Position numbers and translations under genes: made by a program
Part shown: positions 9,590-17,754 of the stretch, in pieces
How positions within the stretch are numbered: the stretch's first letter is position 1
Layout: the number at the start of each line of letters is the position of its first letter
Assembly (NCBI RefSeq): GCF_007992095.1
Contig: NZ_BJZP01000006.1
Coordinates: forward strand, 62,001 to 126,000
DNA length: 64,000 nucleotides
Source: Paenirhizobium naphthalenivorans
GTDB lineage: Bacteria > Pseudomonadota > Alphaproteobacteria > Rhizobiales > Rhizobiaceae
Reading direction: 5' to 3'
Notes under the pieces: model-generated
Database searches by the model: none
Told to the model about the DNA's origin: nothing
What the model saw: the letters and a program-made list of their open reading frames with translations, nothing else

Positions 9590-10360
9590 ATGGCTCAGGA
9601 CAACACATTCGACCTTAGCGGCAAGATCGCGCTGGTGACGGGCGCCAGTCGCGGCATAGGGGCGGCCGTGGCCACACGTCTCGCCACCCACGGTGCGCAT
9701 GTCATTCTATCCAGCCGCAAGGCGGAGGCCTGCGAGCAGGTGGCTGAAGGCATTCGCGCGGCCGGCGGTTCGGCCAGCGTGCTTGCCTGTCATATTGGCG
9801 AGATGGAAGCGATTGCCGCGACCTTCGAGGCCATCACGCAGCAGTATGGCCGTCTCGACATCCTGGTCAACAATGCCGCGGCGAACCCCTATTTCGGTCC
9901 GATCACCGAGACCGATCCGGGCGCCTTCCAGAAAACGGTCGACGTGAATATCCGCGGCTATTTCTTCATGTCCTCCTATGGCGCCAGGCTGATGGCCACC
10001 AATGGCGGCGGCTCGATCATCAACATCGCCTCGGTCAACGGTGTCATACCCGGTGACCTGCAGGGCATCTATTCCATCACCAAGGCCGCCGTGCTGTCCA
10101 TGACCAAGGCCTTCGCCAAGGAATGCGCGCCGCAGGGCGTGCGGGTGAACGCTGTTCTGCCCGGCGCTACTGATACGAAATTCGCCGCCGCCCTGGTCCA
10201 CAATCCGTCGATCCTCAAGGTGGCACTTGAACACATTCCGATGAAGCGCGTGGCGCAGCCTGACGAGATCGCCGGGGCGGTGCTCTACCTCGCATCTCCG
10301 GCCGCGAGCTATACCACCGGGGCGGAAATCAACGTCGACGGCGGTTATCTGACCGTCTGA
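9590..10360 (+). CDS. Short-chain dehydrogenase/reductase (SDR)
   Basis: A 256-residue classical SDR. The Rossmann motif TGASRGIG is near residue 17, NNAAANP near 90 and the catalytic YSITK near 160 with its upstream serine in NIASVNG. The C-terminus is the usual INVDGGYL. The ATG at 9590 follows GGGAGGG at a good distance, so the in-frame ATG at 9569 is disfavoured. It is the last gene of the plus-strand operon and probably oxidises a 3-hydroxyacyl-CoA or related alcohol. LvaD in the levulinate operon is also an SDR. Confidence 0.88.
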   Translation: MAQDNTFDLSGKIALVTGASRGIGAAVATRLATHGAHVILSSRKAEACEQVAEGIRAAGGSASVLACHIGEMEAIAATFEAITQQYGRLDILVNNAAANPYFGPITETDPGAFQKTVDVNIRGYFFMSSYGARLMATNGGGSIINIASVNGVIPGDLQGIYSITKAAVLSMTKAFAKECAPQGVRVNAVLPGATDTKFAAALVHNPSILKVALEHIPMKRVAQPDEIAGAVLYLASPAASYTTGAEINVDGGYLTV

Positions 10361-10380
10361 GCCAAAGGGAAAGATATGGA

Positions 10381-10406
10381 GGCCGGCCCGGGAAACAGGG
10401 CCGGCC
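10381..10406. terminator. Hairpin between convergent genes
   Basis: GGCCGGCCC-(8 nt)-GGGCCGGCC forms a perfect 9-bp stem between the SDR and the convergent acyl-CoA ligase. There is no long T tract. It likely acts on both strands. Confidence 0.6.
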
Positions 10407-10425
10407 AAATCCTGTCATTTCTGCG

Positions 10426-11953
10426 TCAGACGGTTGCCGCCATCTCGGCGGCCATCTTGCGCAGTTCGGGTTTGAGAATCTTGCCGATGCCATTGCGAGG
10501 CAGGGCGTCGAGAAAGATCACGGCCTTGGGGCATTTGAAGTGGGCGAGGTGGCTGCGGCAATCGTCGATGATGTCCTGTTCGGCAACAGCGACGTCTGGC
10601 TTGCGCACGGCGAAGGCGACCGGCACTTCGCCCCAGCGCGGATCGGGCCGGCCGACGACCGAGACCTCGGCAATGCCGCCATGGGCAAGGATAACCGCCT
10701 CGACCTCGGCCGGGTAGATGTTCTCGCCGCCACTGATGATCAGGTCCTTCAGGCGGTCGACCAGATAGAGGAAGCCGTCTTCATCGAGATAGCCGACATC
10801 GCCGGTGGCGAACCAGCCGTCGCGCAGGGCGGAGTTGGTGGCGTCCGGGTTGTTCCAGTAACCGGCGAAGACCACCGCCCCCTGGCACATGACCTCTCCC
10901 GCGACCCCTGCCGGCACCGGTTTGCCGGTTTCGATGTTGGTGATCTTGAGGCGATTGAGGAAGGCGGGCTTGCCATGCGAGCCGGCCTTTGACGCATCCA
11001 TCCCGGCCTTCCAGAAGGAAAGCGCCCCGGTGACTTCGGTGAGGCCGTAGACCTGCTGGATACTGACCCCCATCGCCACCCAGGCTTCGATCAACGGTTT
11101 CGGCACGACCGAGGCGCCGCAGGTGATGTTGACGAGGCTCGAAGCGTCGGCTTCGACCCTCGGCGCGATCGCCAGCAGCGCGTTCAGCATCGCCGGCACT
11201 GACATCATGGTGGTGATCTTCTCATGCCGGATGACATCCCACACGGCGACGGGATCGAAATCCGGGAGGAAATAGACGGTGCTGCCCTTCTGCACGCTGG
11301 TGGTGAGCGGCATCAGCCCGCCGATGTGGAAGATCGGGGCCACCAGCAGGAAGCGATGGCTGTCGTACCAGTCTATGGTGCTTGATGTGCCATGGCCGGC
11401 GGCGAGGAAGTTGTCATGGGTCAGCATGGCCCCCTTCGGCTTGCCGGTGGTGCCGGAGGTATACATGATGATGGCGGTGTCGCCGCCTCGGCGCACGGCC
11501 GCAGGTCCAGGCGGCAGGCTTTCATCGGCCACGATGCCGGCATAATCCGGGTCGGTGGCCGAGACTCCGTTGCAGATGAAAATCTCAAGCCCGGTGCGGT
11601 GGCGCAATTCCTCCACGACGGGGGCAAAGGCGGCGTCATAGAACAGGGCCCGGGCGCCGCTGTCGTTGAGGATATAGACGAGTTCCTCCACCTGCAGGCG
11701 CCAGTTCAGGACGACGGCGATACCATCGGCCTTGGCGGCGGCGAAGATGGTGGTGGCAAGGGCTTCGGTGTTCTTGCCGTAGACGGCGATCCGGTCGCCG
11801 GGCTGAAGACCCGCCTGCCGCAGCCATGAGGCAAGCCGCTCGCAACGCCGGTCGACCTCGGCATAGCTGTCGATAGTCCGGGCCGATGAAGCCTTCGTGG
11901 CGTGGGGCCAGATAGGCCCGGTGTGCGAGCATTTCGCCGAGATTATAGGTCAA
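10426..11953 (-). pseudogene. AMP-dependent fatty-acid/aryl acyl-CoA ligase, single-base frameshift near the N-terminus
   Basis: Reading from a TTG at 11953 behind GGGAGGAG gives MTYNLGEMLAHRAYLAPRHE and so on. After FIGP the protein continues in another frame (TIDSYAEVDRRC...), joining at about 11877-11884, where one extra G/C within CCGGG breaks the frame. From there the sequence is a complete adenylate-forming enzyme: IIMYTSGTTGKPKGA (P-loop A3), YGLTEVTG (A5), GWFATGDVGYLDEDGF (A7) and the C-terminal GKILKPELRK lysine region. Restored length is about 508 residues. It converges on the SDR operon, so it may supply the acyl-CoA substrate (compare LvaE). Whether the shift is genuine or a sequencing error cannot be decided here. 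Confidence 0.8.
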
Positions 11954-12024
11954 GCGACTCCTCCCAAAGCGTCGAGACTGGATTTAAATGAAGGGGCCGC
12001 CGTCCATGGACGACGGCCTCAGGA

Positions 12025-13671
12025 TCAGGCAGCCGCGCTGGCGCGCTCGATCAACCGCGCAACCGGCGCATCGGGGCCGAGCGTACCAAAGGCAAGCCCA
12101 TGCTCGCCTCCCAGCCGCGAGCGGCAGAAACAAGCCGCAATCGGCGCCTCGGCCGATTTGATCAGGATCGAGGCCTGCAACATCAGCGCCGTGCGTTCGA
12201 CGATGAAGCGGCTGCGATATTCGACCGTTTCCATGTCGTCGAAGGCATGGCCCAAGCGAGCGAGTTCGGCGTCGTAATGCTTGTCCTGACTTTTGGCGCC
12301 GGCCAGTTCGGCAAACAGCGCGTCGCGCGAGGCGGGTTCCTTTCGCAGCGCCCGCAGCACGTCCAGGCACTGCACATTGCCGCTGCCTTCCCAGATCGAA
12401 TTGAGCGGAGCCTGCCGGTAGAGCCGCGGCATCATGGTCTCCTCCACATAGCCGATGCCGCCCAGGCACTCCTGTGCCTCGTTGACCTGCGACGGTGTGC
12501 GCTTGCAAATCCAGTATTTGCCGATCGCGGTGGCGATGCGGGCAAAGGCGGCTTCGTTCTCGTCGCGACCGGAGGAATCGATGGCGCGGGCGATGCGCAT
12601 GGTCAGCGCGATGGCCGCCTCGCTTTCCAGCGCAAGATCGGCGAGCACATTGCGCATCAGCGGCTGGTCGATCAGGTGTTTGCCGAAGGTCTGGCGCTGG
12701 CGGGTGTGATTGAGGGCCTGCACCGTCGCCTGGCGCATTTGCGAGGACGAGCCGATCATGCAGTCGAGCCTTGTCAGCGCCACCATTTCGATGATGGTGG
12801 CAACGCCGCGACCTTCCTCGCCGACCAGTTCGCCGAAAGCGCCCTGGAACTCCACTTCGGAAGAGGCATTGGCCCAGTCGCCGAGCTTGTCCTTCAGTCG
12901 CTGCACTTCGACCGCATTGCGGCTGCCATCGGGACGGAAGCGCGGCACGAGGAAGCAACTCAGGCCCGCTTCAGTCTGGGCGAGCACCAGGTGCGCATCG
13001 CACATTGGTGCGGAGAAAAACCATTTGTGGCCGACCAGTTCATAGGTGCCGTCCGGCTGGCGGATGGCCCGGGTGGTATTGGAGCGCACATCCGAGCCGC
13101 CCTGCTTTTCCGTCATACCCATGCCGATGGTGCAACCGGTCTTCTGCTCCATCGGCAGGCTGCGCGGATCGTATTGGGTGGAAATGAGTTTCGGGATCCA
13201 TTTTTCGGCAAGCGTCGGGGCGTGGCGCAGTGCCGGAATGGCCGCATAGGTCATCGACATCGGGCAGCCGATACCCGCTTCCGCCTGCGAGCCGATATAC
13301 ATCACCGCCGCGCGTGCCACATGGGCGCCTTCCCGGTTGGCGTTGCGCCAGGCAAAGCCGTTCATGCCGTATTCCATCGCCGCGGTCATCAGCGCGTGAT
13401 AGGCGGGGTGGAATTCCACCTCGTCGATGCGGTGGCCGTAGCGGTCGAAGCTTCGCAGCTTCGGCTTGTTCTCGTTGGCGACAAAACCAAGGTCGATCAG
13501 GTCGCCGCCGGCACGCGCGCCATACTCGCCCAGATGCTCGCCCGCCCAGGCCGCACCCTCGCGCGTCACCGCCTCCCGCAGCGCGGTATCCGTCGCCCAG
13601 ACATTGTAGTTCTTCAGCGCTTCCGGCTGATTTTGCACTTCGTGGGTCGAGAATTGGCTGGTAAGTGACAT
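12025..13671 (-). CDS. AidB-like acyl-CoA dehydrogenase family flavoprotein
   Basis: A 548-residue protein closely matching the AidB subgroup over its whole length. Landmarks are ALREAVTREGAAW near the start, a Gly-Met-Gly-Met-Thr-Glu-Lys-Gln-Gly-Gly-Ser-Asp segment (GMGMTEKQGGSD), HKWFFSAPMCDAHLVLAQT, RLKDKLGDWANAS, GGIGYVEE and LNSIWEGSGN. AidB in enteric bacteria is an alkylation-response flavoprotein. In alphaproteobacteria close relatives sit among beta-oxidation genes, and the true substrate is open. I chose the ATG at 13671 because AGGAGG lies 5 bp upstream; the ORF could extend to 13722. It is divergent from a PaaX-type repressor. Confidence 0.85.
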   Translation of the reverse strand: MSLTSQFSTHEVQNQPEALKNYNVWATDTALREAVTREGAAWAGEHLGEYGARAGGDLIDLGFVANENKPKLRSFDRYGHRIDEVEFHPAYHALMTAAMEYGMNGFAWRNANREGAHVARAAVMYIGSQAEAGIGCPMSMTYAAIPALRHAPTLAEKWIPKLISTQYDPRSLPMEQKTGCTIGMGMTEKQGGSDVRSNTTRAIRQPDGTYELVGHKWFFSAPMCDAHLVLAQTEAGLSCFLVPRFRPDGSRNAVEVQRLKDKLGDWANASSEVEFQGAFGELVGEEGRGVATIIEMVALTRLDCMIGSSSQMRQATVQALNHTRQRQTFGKHLIDQPLMRNVLADLALESEAAIALTMRIARAIDSSGRDENEAAFARIATAIGKYWICKRTPSQVNEAQECLGGIGYVEETMMPRLYRQAPLNSIWEGSGNVQCLDVLRALRKEPASRDALFAELAGAKSQDKHYDAELARLGHAFDDMETVEYRSRFIVERTALMLQASILIKSAEAPIAACFCRSRLGGEHGLAFGTLGPDAPVARLIERASAAA

Positions 13672-13682
13672 TTTTCCTCCTC

Positions 13683-13713
13683 GTGCCGGCTGCCGCCTTG
13701 TGCGGTTCGGCAC
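13683..13713. promoter_or_regulatory. Inverted repeat between AidB-like and PaaX genes, candidate operator
   Basis: GTGCCG (13683-13688) and CGGCAC (13708-13713) form perfect 6-bp arms with a 19-bp spacer inside the divergent promoter region. A further palindrome TGACGTCA overlaps the PaaX start at 13735-13742. Either could be the repressor's site. This is inference from placement. Confidence 0.35.
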
Positions 13714-13733
13714 ATGCTGCAAGAATATTACGT

Positions 13734-14579
13734 ATGACGTCAGAAATTGTCAAACAGAGTAATTTTGAAGATTCACCGGCTGCGACGCCGGAGATGCCCA
13801 ATGCGCGGCGGCTCATTCTCAACCTGCTGGGCGTCGCCGAAAGTGGCCGGCTGACGGTTGGCGAAGCACTCGCAGCCTGCGCGTTGTTCGACATTTCGGA
13901 AAACAGCGTCCGCGTCACGCTGGCGCGGCTGGCGCAGGCCGGACTGGTGGAGCTGGCCGAGCGGGGCGTCTACCGGCTGGGGCCGGAGCGGCGGCGCATC
14001 CAGGAGGAGATCGCCGGCTGGCGGGCGACCGAAGAACGGCTGATCGCCTGGACCGGCCAGTGGATCGCCGCCTCGACCGGTGGCCTGCCACGCAGTGATC
14101 GCAAGCAGCTTCGGGCGCGCGAGCGCGCACTGTCGATGCTGGGCATGCGTGAGCTGGACCACGGACTCTATATCCGCCCCGACAATCTGGCCGGCGGCGC
14201 GGAAGACGTGCGGCAGCGATTGACAGCACTGGGACTCATTGAGGCGGCGGCGGTGTTCCGCGTAACCGACTTCGACAGCGCGCGGGAAAAGCAGGCGCAT
14301 CGCCTTTGGGAAGGGGCCGCTCTGGTCGAGGGGTATCGACAGGGGGACGAGCGCCTGGAAGCTTGGCGCAGGAGCGCGGGCGGGCTGCCTCTTGATGTCG
14401 CCGCCCGCGAGAGCTTCCTGCTGGGGGACGCGGCGATTCGCCAGATCGTGTTCGACCCGATGCTGCCGGCGCCGCTGGTGGACGAGGCGGCGCGCCATCT
14501 GTTTATCGAGGCTGTGAAGCGGTTTGACGACGAAGGCCGGAAAATCTGGATGACCTTTCTCGGAAAGATCGGTGCCTGA
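13734..14579 (+). CDS. PaaX-family transcriptional repressor
   Basis: A 281-residue protein with a PaaX N-terminal winged HTH (LGVAESGRLTVGEALAACALFDISENSVRVTLARLAQAGLVEL region, residues about 22-65). The central PaaX domain includes RLIAWTGQWIAA, and a PaaX C-terminal domain follows. PaaX repressors respond to acyl-CoA thioesters such as phenylacetyl-CoA. Divergence from an acyl-CoA dehydrogenase-like gene fits autogenous control by a CoA ester. The ORF extends upstream to 13665, but that part overlaps the AidB-like start and has no similarity, so I use the ATG at 13734. Confidence 0.82.
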   Translation: MTSEIVKQSNFEDSPAATPEMPNARRLILNLLGVAESGRLTVGEALAACALFDISENSVRVTLARLAQAGLVELAERGVYRLGPERRRIQEEIAGWRATEERLIAWTGQWIAASTGGLPRSDRKQLRARERALSMLGMRELDHGLYIRPDNLAGGAEDVRQRLTALGLIEAAAVFRVTDFDSAREKQAHRLWEGAALVEGYRQGDERLEAWRRSAGGLPLDVAARESFLLGDAAIRQIVFDPMLPAPLVDEAARHLFIEAVKRFDDEGRKIWMTFLGKIGA

Positions 14580-14789
14580 TCATCCCTGCGGTCGCCGGAC
14601 GCAGCCCTGGCGCAAGCGGACCGGGGCGCGGCTTTGCCTCGACGGGTAGGTCGGACGGCCGGGCTAGGGCATGGGCAATCATGTCGGCAGGAAATTGATG
14701 GCGACGATAAAGGGGATCGTGGGCACGTCTGGTCATGCCGTCAGATCCCCGTCTTGATCGGTGACCGGCAATGTCACGGCGCCGTTGCG

Positions 14790-14818
14790 CAGCGGGCGGG
14801 AGGTCCTCCCGTCCGCTG
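14790..14818 (-). terminator. Hairpin downstream of the GS-like operon
   Basis: The 14-bp arms (14790-14803 and 14805-14818) pair with one G-U wobble 14 bp past the end of the glutamine synthetase-like gene. Plausible end of the P450/GS operon. Confidence 0.5.
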
Positions 14819-14831
14819 GCGGCTTTCAGGC

Positions 14832-16319
14832 TTACGGCAGGCAGTCCATGTAGCGCTCGTGATCCCAGTTGGTCACTTCCTTGAGGAAGCGCTTCCAGTC
14901 GTCACGCTTCATCAGATCGTACAGCTCATAGAGCCGCCCCGGCATGGCTTCGAGAACGAGGTCGTCCTTCTTCAGCGCGTCCAGTGCTTCGTTGAGGTTC
15001 AGCGGAATGAGATCGACATGGCCGCCGGCCTTCATCACCTCCACGACGTTGCGGTCTTCCGGCGCGCCGGGATCGATCTTGTTGGTCAGACCGTCATCCA
15101 GCGCCTTGACGAGCGCGGCGCAGAACAGATGCTGGTTGACCATGGCGTCGACGGCGCGGAACTCGAAGCGGTCCGGGGCGGAGATGCGGATGGTGCAGGA
15201 GCGGTTCTGCAGACCCCAGTTGGCGCCGATCGGTGCCCAGAGGCCGACATCGGCGAAGCGGCGATAGGAATTGACCGTCGAGGCGCCGATGGCGGTGAGC
15301 GCGCCGATGTGCTTCAGTGCCCCGCCCAGCGCATGATGGCCGAGTTCCGTCGGCAGCCAGCCGCCTTCCTTGTTCTCGAATTCGTTGACGCCGCCCTTCG
15401 TATAGGTGAACACCTCCTCCATGCCGGGCAGTTCGCCTGACACGAGCTGCTGGACCTGCGGCTCGCCGCCGCTCCAGATCGAGCAATTGTGGTGGCAACC
15501 ATTGGCCGGAACGCCCATCATCGGCTTGGCCATGAAGCAGGCGATGAGTCCGTGCTGGCGCGCCACCTCGTTGCAGATCTGGCGATAGGTGGTGAGGCGG
15601 TCGCAGGTCCTGACGGCGTCGTCGAAGGCGAAGTTGAGTTCCAGCAGGCCTGGCGCGTCCTCCACGTCGCCCTGGATCATGTCGAGACCCATGGCGTGGG
15701 CATACTCGTAGACCTGCTTCCACACCGCGCGGGCGGATTCGAACTGGCCGATATGATAGGCATAGGGCTCGGTGATGCCGGAATAGGGGGTTGGCGAACC
15801 TTCCGGGTTCTTCTTCAGCCACAGCATTTCCGGTTCCATACCGACGCGCAGGTGCAGGCCGTTATGCTTCTCGCGGAATTCGCGGTCGAAACGCTTCAGG
15901 TTGCCGCGCACGTCGCATTCGAAATAGCCGCCTGGGTTCTTGGCGTCCTCCAGACCATAGAACAGCGTGCAGAACACGCGGGCGATGCTCTTGTCCCAGG
16001 GAAGCTGGCAGAAGGTTTCCGGGTCCGGCAGGGCCAGCACTTCGCCGTCGTTGGCGGAAAAGCCGTAGAGGCTGCCGTTCATGTCGGTATCGACATTGGT
16101 GACGCCGCCCATCCAGGTCTGCACGCCCTTGCGGGCATTGTTCGCCCAATGGCGGGCCGGAACGGCCTTGCCGAGCACGCGGCCGGTGATCGAGACATAC
16201 TGGTAGTAGATATATTCGATGCCGAGCGATTTGATCTTTTCGGCAACGCGGGCGACGCGCTCAAGCCGCTGCGGATCGTTGAGTTCACGGAAAAGGTCGC
16301 AGTCTTCTTTGAGTGCCAT
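14832..16319 (-). CDS. Glutamine synthetase-like gamma-glutamyl ligase (1)
   Basis: A 495-residue GS-fold enzyme, longer at the N-terminus than GlnA. Visible features are the beta-grasp region with YGFSANDGEVLALPDPET, a metal-binding glutamate motif VGMEPEMLWL, EDAPGLLELNFAFDDA, NGCHHNCSIWSGG (the His-containing ATP/Glu loop), NSYRRFADVGLWAP and RSCTIRISAPDRFEFRAVDAMVN. The family joins L-glutamate to an amine using ATP (gamma-glutamylputrescine, -isopropylamide, -anilide or -methylamide synthetases). It is third in the minus-strand operon P450 fusion, GS-like 2, GS-like 1. AGAGGAGA lies 8 bp before the ATG. Ordinary nitrogen assimilation is unlikely given the neighbours. The amine is unknown. 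Confidence 0.85.
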   Translation of the reverse strand: MALKEDCDLFRELNDPQRLERVARVAEKIKSLGIEYIYYQYVSITGRVLGKAVPARHWANNARKGVQTWMGGVTNVDTDMNGSLYGFSANDGEVLALPDPETFCQLPWDKSIARVFCTLFYGLEDAKNPGGYFECDVRGNLKRFDREFREKHNGLHLRVGMEPEMLWLKKNPEGSPTPYSGITEPYAYHIGQFESARAVWKQVYEYAHAMGLDMIQGDVEDAPGLLELNFAFDDAVRTCDRLTTYRQICNEVARQHGLIACFMAKPMMGVPANGCHHNCSIWSGGEPQVQQLVSGELPGMEEVFTYTKGGVNEFENKEGGWLPTELGHHALGGALKHIGALTAIGASTVNSYRRFADVGLWAPIGANWGLQNRSCTIRISAPDRFEFRAVDAMVNQHLFCAALVKALDDGLTNKIDPGAPEDRNVVEVMKAGGHVDLIPLNLNEALDALKKDDLVLEAMPGRLYELYDLMKRDDWKRFLKEVTNWDHERYMDCLP

Positions 16320-16377
16320 ATGGCGTTCTCCTCTTTTGGTTTTTGGGTTGGTTTTTTGTTATTGGATGGGGGTGGCG

Positions 16378-17700
16378 TCAGCCTTCGAGGTAGCGGGCGA
16401 GTTCCGCCGCGCTGACGGCGCGCGCCAAGGCGGCATGTTCGACCTCGCAGGCGTGGGCGAAATGGGCGGTGAAGGCGGAGCCGAAATTGCGGGCCGCGAG
16501 TGCGCTCGCCTTCAGCCGCTCGGCTGCGTCCAGGAGATCCCGGGGCAGACGCGTCGCTCCGGGAGGAATGTCGTCCGGACCGCCATAGGGCGTCGCCTCG
16601 GGGGGAGTGAGCCGTTCCTCGATGCCGTCAAGCCCTCCGGCGAGCGCCAGCGCCAGCGTCAGATGCGGGTTGCAGTCGGCGCCCGGCAAACGGAACTCGA
16701 GCCGGGCGCTGTCGTTCGCGCTCGGAACGGAACGGACGGCGGTGGTGAAGGTATATTCGGCCCAGGTCACCGATTTCGGTGCCCAGGACCCTGGCGCGAA
16801 GCGCCGGTAGGCGTTGACGGTGTGGGCGCAGAGCGCGAAGGCCTCGGGCACGAGCCGTGCCATGCCGGCGATGAACTGGCGGGCCTTGTCGTTCGTCGAT
16901 GATGACGGATCGGAAAAGACGTTGCGACCGGTCTTCTTGTCCCGGAGCGAGAGCGTGACGTGTCCGCCGATCCCGGGAAAGCTGCCACCCATGGAGGCCA
17001 TGAAACTTGCGGTCATGGCGCGTGAGCGGGCGAAGCTGCGGGCGGCCAGACGGAAGAAGGCGGCGTCGTCCGCGGCCTTCATCGGCGTTTCGGCGGCAAG
17101 CGTTGCCTCGAAGCAGCCCGGCCCGAGTTCGCCGGCGACCGCAAACAGCGAGATGCCGTGATCGAGGATCACGCGTTCGAGACCGGCGACGAAGGCCGCC
17201 TGGTCGGCCGCCGTCTGGCCGGACCAGCACTTGTTTTCCGGCATGAAGGTGGCAAGGTCGGCAAAGCCCTTGTCTCTGAGGCTGGCGGCCGTTTCCTCAA
17301 GGAAGATCACCTCGAATTCGAAGGCGGCCCGCACCTCGAAGCCCATGGCTTCAGCCCGCTCGATCTGACGGGCGAGCACCGCCCGCGGCATCAGATCGCG
17401 GTTCGGCCCGGCATAATCGGCGATGACCGCCGCGGCATTCGGCTCGAAGCCATAGGGGCGCAGTGATTGCGGGTCGAGGGTCAGCGCCTCGGTGAGATAG
17501 GGCCCGCTGCCGAACAGGCTGTCGGCGGAATCCCAGTGCGGCAGGGTGTTGGAAAAGCGCGGATCGCGCGCCCAGGCCAGGAATTGCTCGCGCCGCAGCC
17601 GGCGCTCCCGGAAGATACTGGCATAGTCGAACAGTCCCACATGCAGGACCTCGATGCCGTCCTTTTCGAGGCGTTCGGCCAGTTGGTTTATATCGGTCAT
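16378..17700 (-). CDS. Glutamine synthetase-like gamma-glutamyl ligase (2)
   Basis: A 440-residue GS-family protein of the PuuA-like branch. It has DYASIFRERRLRREQFL near the N-terminus, AAFEFEVIFLEE (metal glutamates), GELGPGCFEATLA, GIGGHVTLSLRD, NAYRRFAPGSWAP and ARLEFRLPGADCNPHLTLALALAGGLDGIEE. It is clearly divergent from the downstream GS-like gene, so the pair may be two subunits of one ligase or two ligases of different specificity. It starts 54 bp after the P450 fusion stop and is presumably co-transcribed with it from the sigma-54 promoter at 20708-20723. Confidence 0.85.
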   Translation of the reverse strand: MTDINQLAERLEKDGIEVLHVGLFDYASIFRERRLRREQFLAWARDPRFSNTLPHWDSADSLFGSGPYLTEALTLDPQSLRPYGFEPNAAAVIADYAGPNRDLMPRAVLARQIERAEAMGFEVRAAFEFEVIFLEETAASLRDKGFADLATFMPENKCWSGQTAADQAAFVAGLERVILDHGISLFAVAGELGPGCFEATLAAETPMKAADDAAFFRLAARSFARSRAMTASFMASMGGSFPGIGGHVTLSLRDKKTGRNVFSDPSSSTNDKARQFIAGMARLVPEAFALCAHTVNAYRRFAPGSWAPKSVTWAEYTFTTAVRSVPSANDSARLEFRLPGADCNPHLTLALALAGGLDGIEERLTPPEATPYGGPDDIPPGATRLPRDLLDAAERLKASALAARNFGSAFTAHFAHACEVEHAALARAVSAAELARYLEG

Positions 17701-17754
17701 GATCGCTCCGATTGCGGGCGGCGACGCCGCCCTCTGTTCGAGTGACGGGAAGGT

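Noticed and set aside
12100..13668. Long plus-strand open frame opposite the AidB-like gene
   Set aside because: It is antisense to a clearly conserved gene and its translation shows no family features. Long antisense frames are expected at this GC content.
14832..17700. Reading the two GS-like genes as nitrogen-assimilation glutamine synthetases
   Set aside because: Both differ from GlnA in length and loop sequences and are in an operon with a P450 fusion. A gamma-glutamyl amine ligase role fits better.
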